Source of the DNA: JAWKNZ01 sp041391425
GTDB lineage: Bacteria > Bdellovibrionota_B > Oligoflexia > Oligoflexales > JAWKNZ01
Direction: 5' to 3'
Length of the DNA: 64,000 nucleotides
Assembly (NCBI GenBank): GCA_041391425.1
Contig: JAWKNZ010000012.1
Span: 45,135-109,134, forward strand
A program made the position numbers and the translations under genes. Below, piece by piece: positions 45,345 through 54,039 of this stretch (positions within the stretch are counted from its first letter, which is position 1; the number at the start of each line of letters is the position of its first letter). The notes below the pieces were generated by a model that worked only from the letters and a program-made list of their open reading frames with translations, did no database searches and was not told the DNA's origin.

Positions 45345-45400
45345 AAGCTTTTTCTCTAAAACCATCCCGAAATTGTATCCGTCAAACAGCTTCTAAAATT
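45345..45400. repeat. Degenerate repeat family 2, copy 4
   Basis: AGCTTTTTCTCTAAAACCATC ... GTCAAACAGCTTCTA on the plus strand lines up with copies 1 and 3, in the gap between a lipoprotein gene and the HEAT pseudogene. Confidence 0.45.
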
Positions 45401-45413
45401 TAAAAGTCTATAT

Positions 45414-46156
45414 TTAAATAGGCTGTAAAAAACCTTCTTTAGCTATTTTAAATTGATTTACGATAGGACTAGCCATAACAGCAGATTTATCTTTAATCGG
45501 CCATTTATGTTTTACAAAAGCTTCAACAGCAGCCTGGTGTATTCTTGTATTCTCGGAAGAAACATCGGTAAGATAAGGCTCTAAAATATCAGCAACCTCA
45601 CCATCTCCTTCTTGCTCTACTAAAACCTCTACAGCCGCAAAACGAACCCTTTCGTCATGATAAGATAAAAAGTGCGCTAATTCGCGTGCATAACCCGGTA
45701 AGCTATAATCTAACAAATAACAAAGGATATCATAATTTTTATCAATTTTTGCTTGATCAAAAGCAACTTCACCGAAGTCAAGACAGCTTTTTAAAACCTC
45801 AACAAGCATTTCCTCCGATGCCAAACGATTCAAAGCCTTAATAGGCCAAGCGATCCTACTTGTACTTATCAGGTGTTCTTGAATCATTGGAACCACCGAT
45901 TCACCCCTCTGAACAATACTTTCTAAGCATGCTTCTTTTCACGGCTATCATTAATTCCGTGCTCGAGGCTGTATTCAAAACGTTTTAGAAGAGCCGGCAC
46001 TGCAATTTCATCATTTTTCATATTACAAAAATAATCAATCGCTGCCGTCCGCTCTTCTTTAATAGCCTTTGGATTAAGAATCGTTTTTAAATTCTTAGCA
46101 ACTTTCTTCTCCTGACGATTCTCTCTATATTGACCCCACTTAGAAAATACACCCAC
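45414..46156 (-). pseudogene. HEAT-repeat protein split by a -1 frameshift
   Basis: Two minus-strand frames join into one known protein type. Frame one (45923-46156) ends ...FEYSLEHGINDSREKKHA-stop; frame two, read upstream of its GTG at 45896, gives KEACLESIVQRGESVVPMIQEHL and continues TSRIAWPIKALNRL. Reading GAA-AAA-GAA-GCA instead of GAA-AAG-AAG-CAT gives SREKEACLES, the expected continuous sequence. So one A is missing from the run at plus-strand 45936-45939. Delta-proteobacterial HEAT proteins with TRIAWPIKIL are continuous (established knowledge, from memory). Sequencing indel, pseudogene or frameshifting cannot be told apart here. Confidence 0.8.
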
Positions 46157-46385
46157 AGTATACCGCCTTCTCTAAATTTAAATGTACCAAGAGCACATTC
46201 TATCATGTTTTTTAATAAAACTCCCAAACCCGCTACACAATTCAGAACCCCCATTCACATCAATACAAGAAAAAGTTGTGAAATATCCCATATCATGGTT
46301 AAAAATTGCATAGTAGCTCACTTCAATATAGAGTAAAGCGGCTAATTGAAACAACTGGTCATTTACAATTCATAAGGAGAGCCAA

Positions 46386-47216
46386 GTGCCGGCTTCAAAC
46401 AATACCCATCTAACAAGCCCCAACATTGCTGCTATTGTCCTAGCTGCAGGAAAAGGGACTAGAATGAAAAGCCAAATACCAAAAGTGCTGCATAAAGTAG
46501 CAGGGCGCCCCATGATCGAATCTGTCCTTTCAGCATTAAAAAGCGCAGGAGTTGGCTCAGTATGTATAGTATTAGGCGGAGACCTCAAACACTTTGAGGA
46601 GTTTATTAATACAAATCCAGAGCTTAGTATTTGCCAACAACATGAACGTCGAGGAACAGGCGATGCTGTGGCTTCTGCAGCACGCTGCTTCACCCAAGTT
46701 ATAAAACCGCGGTATGCAAATAGCACCCTCTTACGCGGGGGTAACCTAAAAGAACCATATGTTTTAATCTGTGCTGGTGACACTCCTGCGATTAAAGGAA
46801 AACATATTGCAGATTTTATAACATATAGTACCGAGCACCAAGCAGACATCTCTGTCTTAGGCATGAATGTTCCCTATCCTGCAGGCTATGGACGCCTAGT
46901 CCTAAAAAATGATAAAACTACTCTGGTCAAAATAGTAGAAGAAAAGGATGCAAGTTCCTCCGAGCGTGAAATTACTGTCTGTAATAGTGGTATAATTCTA
47001 GCCAAAACAGATGTGCTTTTTAAATGCCTTGATGAATTAACACCCTTAAATGCCCAAAATGAATATTATTTAACAGACATTATTGAAGTTTCTAAAAAAC
47101 ACCATTTTTCGACAATTGCTTTCGTCACGAATGAATGGAATTATTTCGCCGGAGTGAATAGCCCGGAGCAAAAACATGAAGTAGAAAAATTCATGCTTGC
47201 TGAGACAAATCAATAA
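46386..47216 (+). CDS. GlmU-like uridylyltransferase, N-terminal domain only
   Basis: 276 aa. The nucleotidyltransferase signature IVLAAGKGTRMKSQIPKVLH and QHERRGTGDAV, ICAGDTPAI, VEEKDASSSER and NSGI are all present, so it can make UDP-GlcNAc from GlcNAc-1-P. The left-handed beta-helix acetyltransferase domain of bifunctional GlmU (about 456 aa) is absent, and the frame ends cleanly before glmS. Start is GTG with AAGGAGA upstream. A separate GlcN-1-P acetyltransferase would be needed. Confidence 0.86.
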   Translation: MPASNNTHLTSPNIAAIVLAAGKGTRMKSQIPKVLHKVAGRPMIESVLSALKSAGVGSVCIVLGGDLKHFEEFINTNPELSICQQHERRGTGDAVASAARCFTQVIKPRYANSTLLRGGNLKEPYVLICAGDTPAIKGKHIADFITYSTEHQADISVLGMNVPYPAGYGRLVLKNDKTTLVKIVEEKDASSSEREITVCNSGIILAKTDVLFKCLDELTPLNAQNEYYLTDIIEVSKKHHFSTIAFVTNEWNYFAGVNSPEQKHEVEKFMLAETNQ

Positions 47217-47238
47217 ATCACTATCGATAGGAATACAT

Positions 47239-49071
47239 ATGTGTGGAATTATTGGATATATTGGCTATAAGGAAGCCGTTGAAGTCGTTTTTTCCGGTTT
47301 AGAAAAACTCGAATATAGGGGGTATGACTCATCTGGAATTGCTGTATCACATGCCAATGAGGTAAGCTTTATCAAGTCAGAGGGAAAGCTTTCAAACCTA
47401 GCCCCGCTATTAAAAGACTTGCCGAAAAAATCAGCAGCCGGTATGGGTCACACACGCTGGGCCACTCATGGATCACCGAACACTGCAAATGCCCATCCAC
47501 ATGTTTGTCAGGGAGTTGCTTTAATTCACAATGGGATTATTGAAAACTATCAAGAGCTCAAACAAAATTTGCTCAAACAAGATGTTAAATTTTCTTCAGA
47601 CACCGACACTGAAGTCGTTTTACACTTACTTATTGCCGAGCTTAAACAGACAAACTCAGCAAAAAGCGCTCTTATTAACGTTTTAAGGAGAATAGAAGGA
47701 GCGTACTCACTCGCATTTATATGGGAAAAAGATCCCGACCATATCTATCTAGCTAAACAAGGTTCTCCCTTAGTTGTAGGCATTGGGCATGACGAAAATT
47801 TCTTCGCAAGCGATGCTTTAGCCCTTATCAGCCATACAAAAAAAGTTGTTTTTCTCAATGATGGGGAAATCGCTAGCATTTCAAAAGATGAAACTTGTTT
47901 TTTTGACTTCGAAGGAAATAATGTCGCGCGATCAGCGGTAGAGTTAAACTGGAGTGGCCTAAGTGCAAGCAAAAGCGGCTACCGTCACTTTATGCTTAAG
48001 GAGATCCATGAACAGCCTGCCATAATTGAATCTATGATCAATAGATTAATTAATTTCAGCAACCGCACGTTCAACGACCAATCACTTGGTATTAATCAGA
48101 TTAACCTAAACAAAGTCCAACGTATTCATTTAGTTGCGTGCGGAACTGCTTATTATTCAGGGTTAACGATAAAATATGCATTAGAATCAATTTTACGCCT
48201 CCCGGTAGAAGTAGAACTAGCAAGTGAATTTCGTTACCGTGATCCATATATTAATGAATCCACTCTAGTCATACCCATCACACAATCAGGTGAAACAGCA
48301 GATACTCTTGCTTGCGTCAAATACGCAAAAGACAAAGGCTGTCAAACGCTTGCTATCTGTAATGTAATGTATTCTTCAATTGCGAGAGTTTCAGACTCCG
48401 TTCTTTATATGGAAGCTGGACCTGAAATTGGAGTTGCTTCTACTAAAGCTTTTACATCAATGATTTTGTCCATGTACATTATGGCTCTGGCAATGGCACG
48501 CAAGAAAAACTTGCTTTCTACAAATGAACTAGAGGAACACTTTGCAAAAATACAAAAACTTCCAGAACTCGTAAGTGAATCCATAAAAGAAAGTAATTTC
48601 ATTGAAGATATTTCCAACAAATACTATGAGTACACTAATTGTATATTCATTGGGCGTGGGATGAGCTATCCGATATCCCTTGAAGGTTCTCTAAAGCTAA
48701 AAGAAATTTCCTATATTCATGCTGAGGGTTATGCCGGCGGCGAACTAAAACATGGTCCAATTGCTCTCATTGACAAGCACATGCCGATCGTCGCCTTAAA
48801 CCCTAAAGATCGCCACAGAGAAAAAATGCTATCAAATATTGAAGAAATACGAGCCCGAGATGGGCGTATCTTAGGAGTAGGAGCAGACGATGATGAAAAA
48901 TTTAAAGCAATCTGCCACGACTATATTCCTGTACCTCAAATTGACAATGAGACACTGCAAGCAATCCTTTCAGTCGTTCCATTGCAACTTTTTTCTTATT
49001 ATGTTGCTGTAAAGCGAGGAACCGACGTCGATCAGCCAAGAAATTTGGCAAAATCTGTTACTGTCGAATAA
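47239..49071 (+). CDS. glmS: Glutamine-fructose-6-phosphate aminotransferase (isomerising)
   Basis: 610 aa. Starts MCGIIGYIG: Cys1 after Met removal is the glutaminase nucleophile, so ATG 47239 with AGGA upstream is the start, not the longer frame at 47197. Then LEYRGYDSSGIA, the SIS domains (ITQSGETADTL, IGRGMSYPISLEGSLKLKEISYIHAEGYAGGELKHGPIAL) and the conserved end DQPRNLAKSVTVE. First committed step to UDP-GlcNAc, next to the GlmU-like gene. No glmS ribozyme was seen. Confidence 0.97.
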   Translation: MCGIIGYIGYKEAVEVVFSGLEKLEYRGYDSSGIAVSHANEVSFIKSEGKLSNLAPLLKDLPKKSAAGMGHTRWATHGSPNTANAHPHVCQGVALIHNGIIENYQELKQNLLKQDVKFSSDTDTEVVLHLLIAELKQTNSAKSALINVLRRIEGAYSLAFIWEKDPDHIYLAKQGSPLVVGIGHDENFFASDALALISHTKKVVFLNDGEIASISKDETCFFDFEGNNVARSAVELNWSGLSASKSGYRHFMLKEIHEQPAIIESMINRLINFSNRTFNDQSLGINQINLNKVQRIHLVACGTAYYSGLTIKYALESILRLPVEVELASEFRYRDPYINESTLVIPITQSGETADTLACVKYAKDKGCQTLAICNVMYSSIARVSDSVLYMEAGPEIGVASTKAFTSMILSMYIMALAMARKKNLLSTNELEEHFAKIQKLPELVSESIKESNFIEDISNKYYEYTNCIFIGRGMSYPISLEGSLKLKEISYIHAEGYAGGELKHGPIALIDKHMPIVALNPKDRHREKMLSNIEEIRARDGRILGVGADDDEKFKAICHDYIPVPQIDNETLQAILSVVPLQLFSYYVAVKRGTDVDQPRNLAKSVTVE

Positions 49072-49157
49072 CAGTCCAAACTTGAGACGCAACGCACCCT
49101 CGCACCGCAAAAAATCAGTTGATGTGTAAATACAAGATGCAGAAAAAAGGACAGCCA

Positions 49158-51359
49158 TTGAACAATATAGAAATATTAACACCAACGGCTAAAAAGATCT
49201 TAGATGATCTTAACGAAGTTCAAAAAAAAGCAGCCATCCATAAAGATGGAGCCCTAGTTGTATTTGCAGGTGCGGGCAGTGGAAAAACAAAGATTATCAC
49301 CAGCCGCATAGCACTACTTATGGAGGCTGGTACGTTGCCACCACAAATTTTAGCCGTCACCTTCACCAACAAGGCTGCAGCTGAGATGAAAGAAAGAGTT
49401 TTGCACCTATCAGCTCAAGCAACTGGAGTTCATATTGGAACGTTTCACTCTGCATGTGCTCGCTGGTTAAGGGAGTTCGCGCCAGAGTTAGGCTATTCTT
49501 CAGATTTTACTATATATGATGAAAAAGACTCTCTTTCTCTAATCAAATCTATTCTTAAAGAATTCAACGTCCAAACTGACGATGAAGCATCTGCCAGCGA
49601 CTACAAAGCAGCAATTTCTAAAGCAAAAACATATGCATGGCTACCATCAGACGCTGAGAAGTATGTAGACCAGTACTCCAACATGTTCCCTAAATTCGGC
49701 ATCAAAGTTTATAAAAGATACCAAGAATCACTCGCAGCCAGCAACGCTATGGATTTCGGTGATTTGCTACTAAACACCTTACTGCTATTGAAGAGAAATC
49801 AGGGCGTCAGAAAAATTCTTCAAAAAAGATATCGCTATATTATGGTAGATGAATACCAAGATACGAATCCCACTCAATTTGAGCTGATTTCCTACCTGGT
49901 TAACGAAAACAAAAATCTCTTCGTTGTTGGTGATGACGATCAATCCATATATAGCTGGCGCGGAGCGGATCCCAGAAATATCTTAAACTTCCACAAACAT
50001 TACCCCGATGCCACTGTCATTAATTTGGAGCAAAACTATCGCTGTACGGGAAATATTGTAAAAGCAGCAAGTTTTATGATTGCTCACAACAAAAACAGAG
50101 CCGAAAAAACTCTGTGGACTGCCAATGAACCTGGCGAGCCCATAGGTTTTATTTTAGAGTACAATGGAGAGTTAGAAGCTTGGTCTGTGGCCGACCAAAT
50201 AAAACAAGAAAAAGCACGCTTCCCTTACAATAATATTGCAATATTTTACCGAACAAATGCGCAGTCTCGTCAAATGGAAGAAATTCTAAGACGCGAAAAA
50301 ATACCTTACAAAATATACGGAGCATTAAGGTTCTATGATCGTGCAGAAATTAAAGATTTGTTAGCCTATATTAGACTATCTATGAATGCTAATGATGATG
50401 TCGCTTTCAACCGTATTGTCAACACTCCGACACGTGGTATTGGGGCCAAAGCACAAGCACAGATCTTAGAACGCGCAAAATTAGAAAACACATCACTCTT
50501 TAATGCTGCAAAACTGATGGGTCACGACCGCATTCCTCGTCTATCTGGTAAACTTATGGCCTTTTGTAAAATCATTGAAGATTTAACAAACCAACTAAAT
50601 GCTGCAAAAATTTCAGAAATCGTTCAATTAATACTTACAAAAACAGAATATGCGGCCTATATCGAAAAAAAATTCCCTGATCAAACTGTCGACAAGATTA
50701 CCAATATACACGAACTCGCAGCCGCCTTAGCTGACTACGAAGAAAATAATAAAGACTCAAGTTTATCTGATTGGTTGCAAGATATATCCTTAACAGGCAG
50801 TGAAGATCAAAGCGAAGCTGGTGTGCATTTGATGACCCTACATTCTGCAAAAGGCTTAGAATTTAAGAGAGTCTTTATTATCGGTGTAGAAGAAAATCTA
50901 TTGCCACACTCAAATAGCATGGATGACAACACCCACCTTGAGGAAGAGCGAAGATTGCTATACGTCGGCATAACGAGGGCTAGAGAGAAGCTAACTCTTT
51001 TATGCGCTGAAAAACGCCGTGTATACAACAATTGGGTGGCAAACCGTCCTTCTAGATTTTTCGGAGAGATCCCTCCAGATTTATTCAACTCTACTTCGTG
51101 GAATCTAAATCAGAACGAACAAAATATTACAATCGACCCTAATGATATATCTTATACTACACAAGAACATCATACTGAATGGAGCCCAGGTTCTACAGTA
51201 AGCCACCCTACATATGGCAAAGGAACCATAGTAAATTTACAAAAAGAATTTGGAATAGAGAAAGCCACGGTTGACTTCCAATCTCATGGAAAAAAGAAAG
51301 TCAGTTGTGCTCAACTTGAAAACAGTGAATGTTATTATGAATACGATACCTTTCTTTAA
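49158..51359 (+). CDS. UvrD/Rep/PcrA-type DNA helicase
   Basis: 733 aa from TTG 49158, which has AAAGG seven bases upstream; a longer frame opens at 49119. Superfamily 1A helicase: LNEVQKKAA (Q motif), FAGAGSGKTKIIT (Walker A), TFTNKAAAEMKER, VDEYQDTNPTQF (Walker B), VVGDDDQSIYSWRGAD, LEQNYRC, LMTLHSAKGLEFKRVF and YVGITRAREKL. The C-terminal GSTVSHPTYGKGTIV is the PcrA Tudor-like domain. Role in repair and replication. PcrA is the best label, but UvrD cannot be excluded. Confidence 0.92.
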   Translation: MNNIEILTPTAKKILDDLNEVQKKAAIHKDGALVVFAGAGSGKTKIITSRIALLMEAGTLPPQILAVTFTNKAAAEMKERVLHLSAQATGVHIGTFHSACARWLREFAPELGYSSDFTIYDEKDSLSLIKSILKEFNVQTDDEASASDYKAAISKAKTYAWLPSDAEKYVDQYSNMFPKFGIKVYKRYQESLAASNAMDFGDLLLNTLLLLKRNQGVRKILQKRYRYIMVDEYQDTNPTQFELISYLVNENKNLFVVGDDDQSIYSWRGADPRNILNFHKHYPDATVINLEQNYRCTGNIVKAASFMIAHNKNRAEKTLWTANEPGEPIGFILEYNGELEAWSVADQIKQEKARFPYNNIAIFYRTNAQSRQMEEILRREKIPYKIYGALRFYDRAEIKDLLAYIRLSMNANDDVAFNRIVNTPTRGIGAKAQAQILERAKLENTSLFNAAKLMGHDRIPRLSGKLMAFCKIIEDLTNQLNAAKISEIVQLILTKTEYAAYIEKKFPDQTVDKITNIHELAAALADYEENNKDSSLSDWLQDISLTGSEDQSEAGVHLMTLHSAKGLEFKRVFIIGVEENLLPHSNSMDDNTHLEEERRLLYVGITRAREKLTLLCAEKRRVYNNWVANRPSRFFGEIPPDLFNSTSWNLNQNEQNITIDPNDISYTTQEHHTEWSPGSTVSHPTYGKGTIVNLQKEFGIEKATVDFQSHGKKKVSCAQLENSECYYEYDTFL

Positions 51360-51807
51360 AAATAAGACAAGACCGTTATCAGAAGCATAATTTTTCCTAG
51401 TAACAACAAGATTTCAAAATTTATTTCTCACCATTCACCAAAAATCAGGATAAAAATCTCTACAACGCAGAGAACAGAAAGAGTTCTAACGTCTTACTAG
51501 GGGTTAGGCGATTTACATATAAGCGACAAATTGCTAATATCATTTGAGAGTGCTAGTATGCAAATCAGGAGTATTTACCGCATATATGAGATCTGTAATC
51601 ATCTAAAAATTTATAGAAACTGTTTTGGAAAAAATGATTCAAATCATTTCGGATATTTCATCATAGAATAACCTTGAGCGAGTGAACTGGTTTCTAGAAA
51701 CAAGAAGAGTAGGCCTTCGCATGAACGAGAAACTGACTGTTTTGATAGCAAAGCAAAAAATTACTGATATGTACATAGAAAGCAAGTTAAACATAAGCTC
51801 GTTCATC
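51360..51807. other. Intergenic region with remnant of an HNH-associated element
   Basis: No intact gene. ATG 51558 opens a 37-codon frame (MQIRSIYRIYEICNHLKIYR...) that duplicates part of the HNH pseudogene. ATGAACGAG (~51721) and CTCGTTCAT (~51801) form a 9-bp inverted pair. Another inverted pair, CCTAGTAA/TTACTAGG, lies near 51397 and 51504. Together this suggests decayed mobile DNA. Confidence 0.5.
51573..51621 (+). repeat. 49-bp inverted duplicate, left copy
   Basis: ATTTACCGCATATATGAGAT...ATAGAAACT matches the reverse complement of 52344-52392 at 46 of 49 bases, including a 28-base identical stretch. Both copies encode (Y)RI-x-E-x-CNHLKIYRN. They flank the HNH coding region in opposite orientation. 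Confidence 0.85.
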
Positions 51808-52439
51808 CTAGGAACTTCTTGCAAAACACCCAGATAATTTACTAACCAGGATTTTCTGAGCTATAAACTCATAACCAAATTCTTGTTTAGCTTTGTTAGA
51901 ATTATGAGCTTTGCAAAGGACCTGCAAATTAGAGATTGCATGGTTCCCACCTCTTGCAAATGGAGCAATATGATCTATCTCAAGGCAAGTTTTTGCCGAA
52001 CACCGTCTCTCATTTACACCTACTTTTTCACATTGATAACCAGCCCTTTCTAAAACCTGTGCTCGGATTTTTGCTGGGATATAACGAAGTTTTTCTTTTT
52101 GTAGCTCCCTTTCTTCTTTATCTCTTAACACCTTTTCTCTGGGGCTGCTTTCACCATTTTTATTTTGTGCCTCTTTGGTCTTAGCTTTTTTGCCTTCATC
52201 TTTCCTTTGCTCTTTTTCTGCAAATTTTTTGGAGCTTCTTTATTTATAGTGACGATACCAACAGTTGCCCACCCCTAACCACAAGCCAATGACTACTGCT
52301 TTTAAAATAAAAGTTGCTGGAATTTTCCAAGCGCTTTTGGTGAAGTTTCTATAAATTTTTAGATGATTACAGGTCTCACCTATGCGGTAAATTTCTACCC
52401 TGAATTTTTTGGTAAATGGCGTTTCTCTTCTATAACTGG
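51808..52439 (-). pseudogene. HNH endonuclease, 5'-truncated, with in-frame stop
   Basis: The intact 3' part (GTG 52131 to 51808, 107 aa) contains RYIPAKIRAQVLERAGYQC, then LEIDHIAPFARGGNHAISNL and LCKAHN, a standard HNH nuclease core with the His-His/Asn residues. The same frame stays open upstream of GTG for ~110 bases (KKFAEKEQRKDEGKKAKTK region), meets TAA at 52240-52242, and opens again to about 52474 (VEIYRIGETCNHLKIYRN...GNCWYRHYK). No start codon exists upstream. So this is a truncated gene carrying a nonsense mutation. The 3' part may still be expressed from GTG. Confidence 0.7.
52344..52392 (-). repeat. 49-bp inverted duplicate, right copy
   Basis: Partner of 51573-51621 (46 of 49 identical in reverse complement), inside the upstream part of the HNH pseudogene. 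Confidence 0.85.
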
Positions 52440-52811
52440 TTATTGTGGAATATATAAACCAAAAATCTGACCATCAGGATCTGATAGTTGCACTGTTCGA
52501 CCATAGCCAGGAAGTTTTTTTTCTAAAATTTTTTTCCCACCGTATTGGTACGCCAACTCAACCACAGAACGGCTATTATTCACCTCAAAATACAAAATAA
52601 CTCTAGTTCCGAAAGATTTACTCACTTCGTTATCAGGAATCAAACTAACACCAAACGGACAAGACTCAGGAACATCTAATACGACATAATTATAAATGTA
52701 AGCAGGAACTGCTTTCCAACCAAAAACTTTATCATAAAACAGAAGAGACCTATCAAGGTCACTAACCATAATTTCTATTTGACACAGTTTTCTTGGATTT
52801 ACTACTTCCAT
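52440..52811 (-). CDS. VOC/glyoxalase-superfamily protein
   Basis: 123 aa, one VOC module pair: CQIEIMVSDLDRSLLFYDKVFGW at the start and YGRTVQLSDPDGQIFGLYIPQ at the end. Metal ligands by position may be Glu13 and the terminal-strand residues, but the usual His is not evident. The substrate is unknown. It lies 20 bases after alr, so the two may be co-transcribed. Confidence 0.82.
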   Translation of the reverse strand: MEVVNPRKLCQIEIMVSDLDRSLLFYDKVFGWKAVPAYIYNYVVLDVPESCPFGVSLIPDNEVSKSFGTRVILYFEVNNSRSVVELAYQYGGKKILEKKLPGYGRTVQLSDPDGQIFGLYIPQ

Positions 52812-52831
52812 TAAAATATTCCAAAAAACAA

Positions 52832-53950
52832 CTATTCAATTACCCGCCGTGGAATACAAGAATTCAAATTAGTCACAACTTCATAGTGAATGGTTTGCAT
52901 CCAATCAGCTAAATCTTCTGCTCTAAGACATTCGTCACCATCCATTCCAATCAAGGTAACAGAATCATCTATAGTTAAGTCATCAATATGGCTAACATCA
53001 ATCATCATCATATTCATACAAATTCTACCAACAACGGGGCTCCTTCGACCTTTGACCAAAACATGACTTGAATGTTCACCGGCAATACGAGAATACCCTT
53101 CAAAATAGCCAACCGGCAGCACAGCAATTTTCATATCTTTGACGGCACGAAAAGCACAACCGTAACCAATATACTGCCCACTACGAACTGTTTTAATATT
53201 GGCAATCGAGCACCTCCAATTCAGAACCGGTTGCAGATTAGCCAATTGAGTATGGTCTTTAAGGTAGGATAAGCGGGTCGCTTTCGATGGCCAAAACCCG
53301 TACATGGATATGCCAATCCTACTTAAATCAAAACGACTCTCTTCAATCAACAAAGAAGAAGCTGACGACGCTACGTGCGACTCTAAACGAAAGTTTAACT
53401 TTTTAAATTGATGTACCACTTGTTTAAAGTTTGCTATCTGTTCGTACGCATATTCATGCTCAAGAACATCTTCAACGTCCGCCAGATGCGTGCAGAGCCC
53501 AACAACATCGTTTGCATAAGAAAGCAAATCATTCGCAAGGCTTTCAGCCTTAGAAACTAAAAACCCCTGCCTCGACATACCGGTATCAAACTTAATATGG
53601 GCCTTGGGACGTGAACCCATAGCTTTCCAAGCTTGCAAAACAGATTCTGAACCGACAAAAACCTCTGCCTTTAACTTGAAAGTAGCGATTAAATCCGCTT
53701 GAGCAATAGGTCCTAATATAATAATTCGCCCACTAAACCCAAGGCTTCTCAAATGCTCTGCTTCATACAAGTAATTAACACCAAACTGGTCACAGCCATC
53801 TTCAGTCAATAATTGAGCGACCTCGCGAAGCCCATGACCATAAGCATTCGATTTAAGCACAGGCAAAACACGCTTTCTACCAAGCATTTTACAGAAAATA
53901 TGGTAGTTATTTAGCAATGCACTTTTTCTAATTTCGATCCAAGTATACAA
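52832..53950 (-). CDS. alr: Alanine racemase
   Basis: 372 aa, PLP enzyme supplying D-Ala for peptidoglycan. VLPVLKSNAYGHG has the PLP-binding Lys near residue 34; IKFDTGMSRQGF, LSRIGISMYGF and VGRICMNMMMIDVSHI (with the second catalytic Tyr region upstream, GYGCAFRA) are family motifs. Start is TTG 53950 (MYTWIEIRKSALLNNY); the ribosome site is weak but no ATG fits. Confidence 0.93.
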   Translation of the reverse strand: MYTWIEIRKSALLNNYHIFCKMLGRKRVLPVLKSNAYGHGLREVAQLLTEDGCDQFGVNYLYEAEHLRSLGFSGRIIILGPIAQADLIATFKLKAEVFVGSESVLQAWKAMGSRPKAHIKFDTGMSRQGFLVSKAESLANDLLSYANDVVGLCTHLADVEDVLEHEYAYEQIANFKQVVHQFKKLNFRLESHVASSASSLLIEESRFDLSRIGISMYGFWPSKATRLSYLKDHTQLANLQPVLNWRCSIANIKTVRSGQYIGYGCAFRAVKDMKIAVLPVGYFEGYSRIAGEHSSHVLVKGRRSPVVGRICMNMMMIDVSHIDDLTIDDSVTLIGMDGDECLRAEDLADWMQTIHYEVVTNLNSCIPRRVIE

Positions 53951-54039
53951 AATTAGGCAACTTCCAACTAGTTATTGGATCGAGTATATAAAAGCCAAAC
54001 AGAAAAGTCTATTCTACTACAATCAACTGAGCAAAGTGC

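Noticed and set aside
47000..47238. glmS ribozyme or riboswitch upstream of glmS
   Set aside because: The region is coding sequence of the GlmU-like gene plus a 22-base gap; no ribozyme core.
51639..51824. Minus-strand 61-codon ORF
   Set aside because: Overlaps inverted repeats and the HNH gene end; no ribosome site and no recognisable domain.
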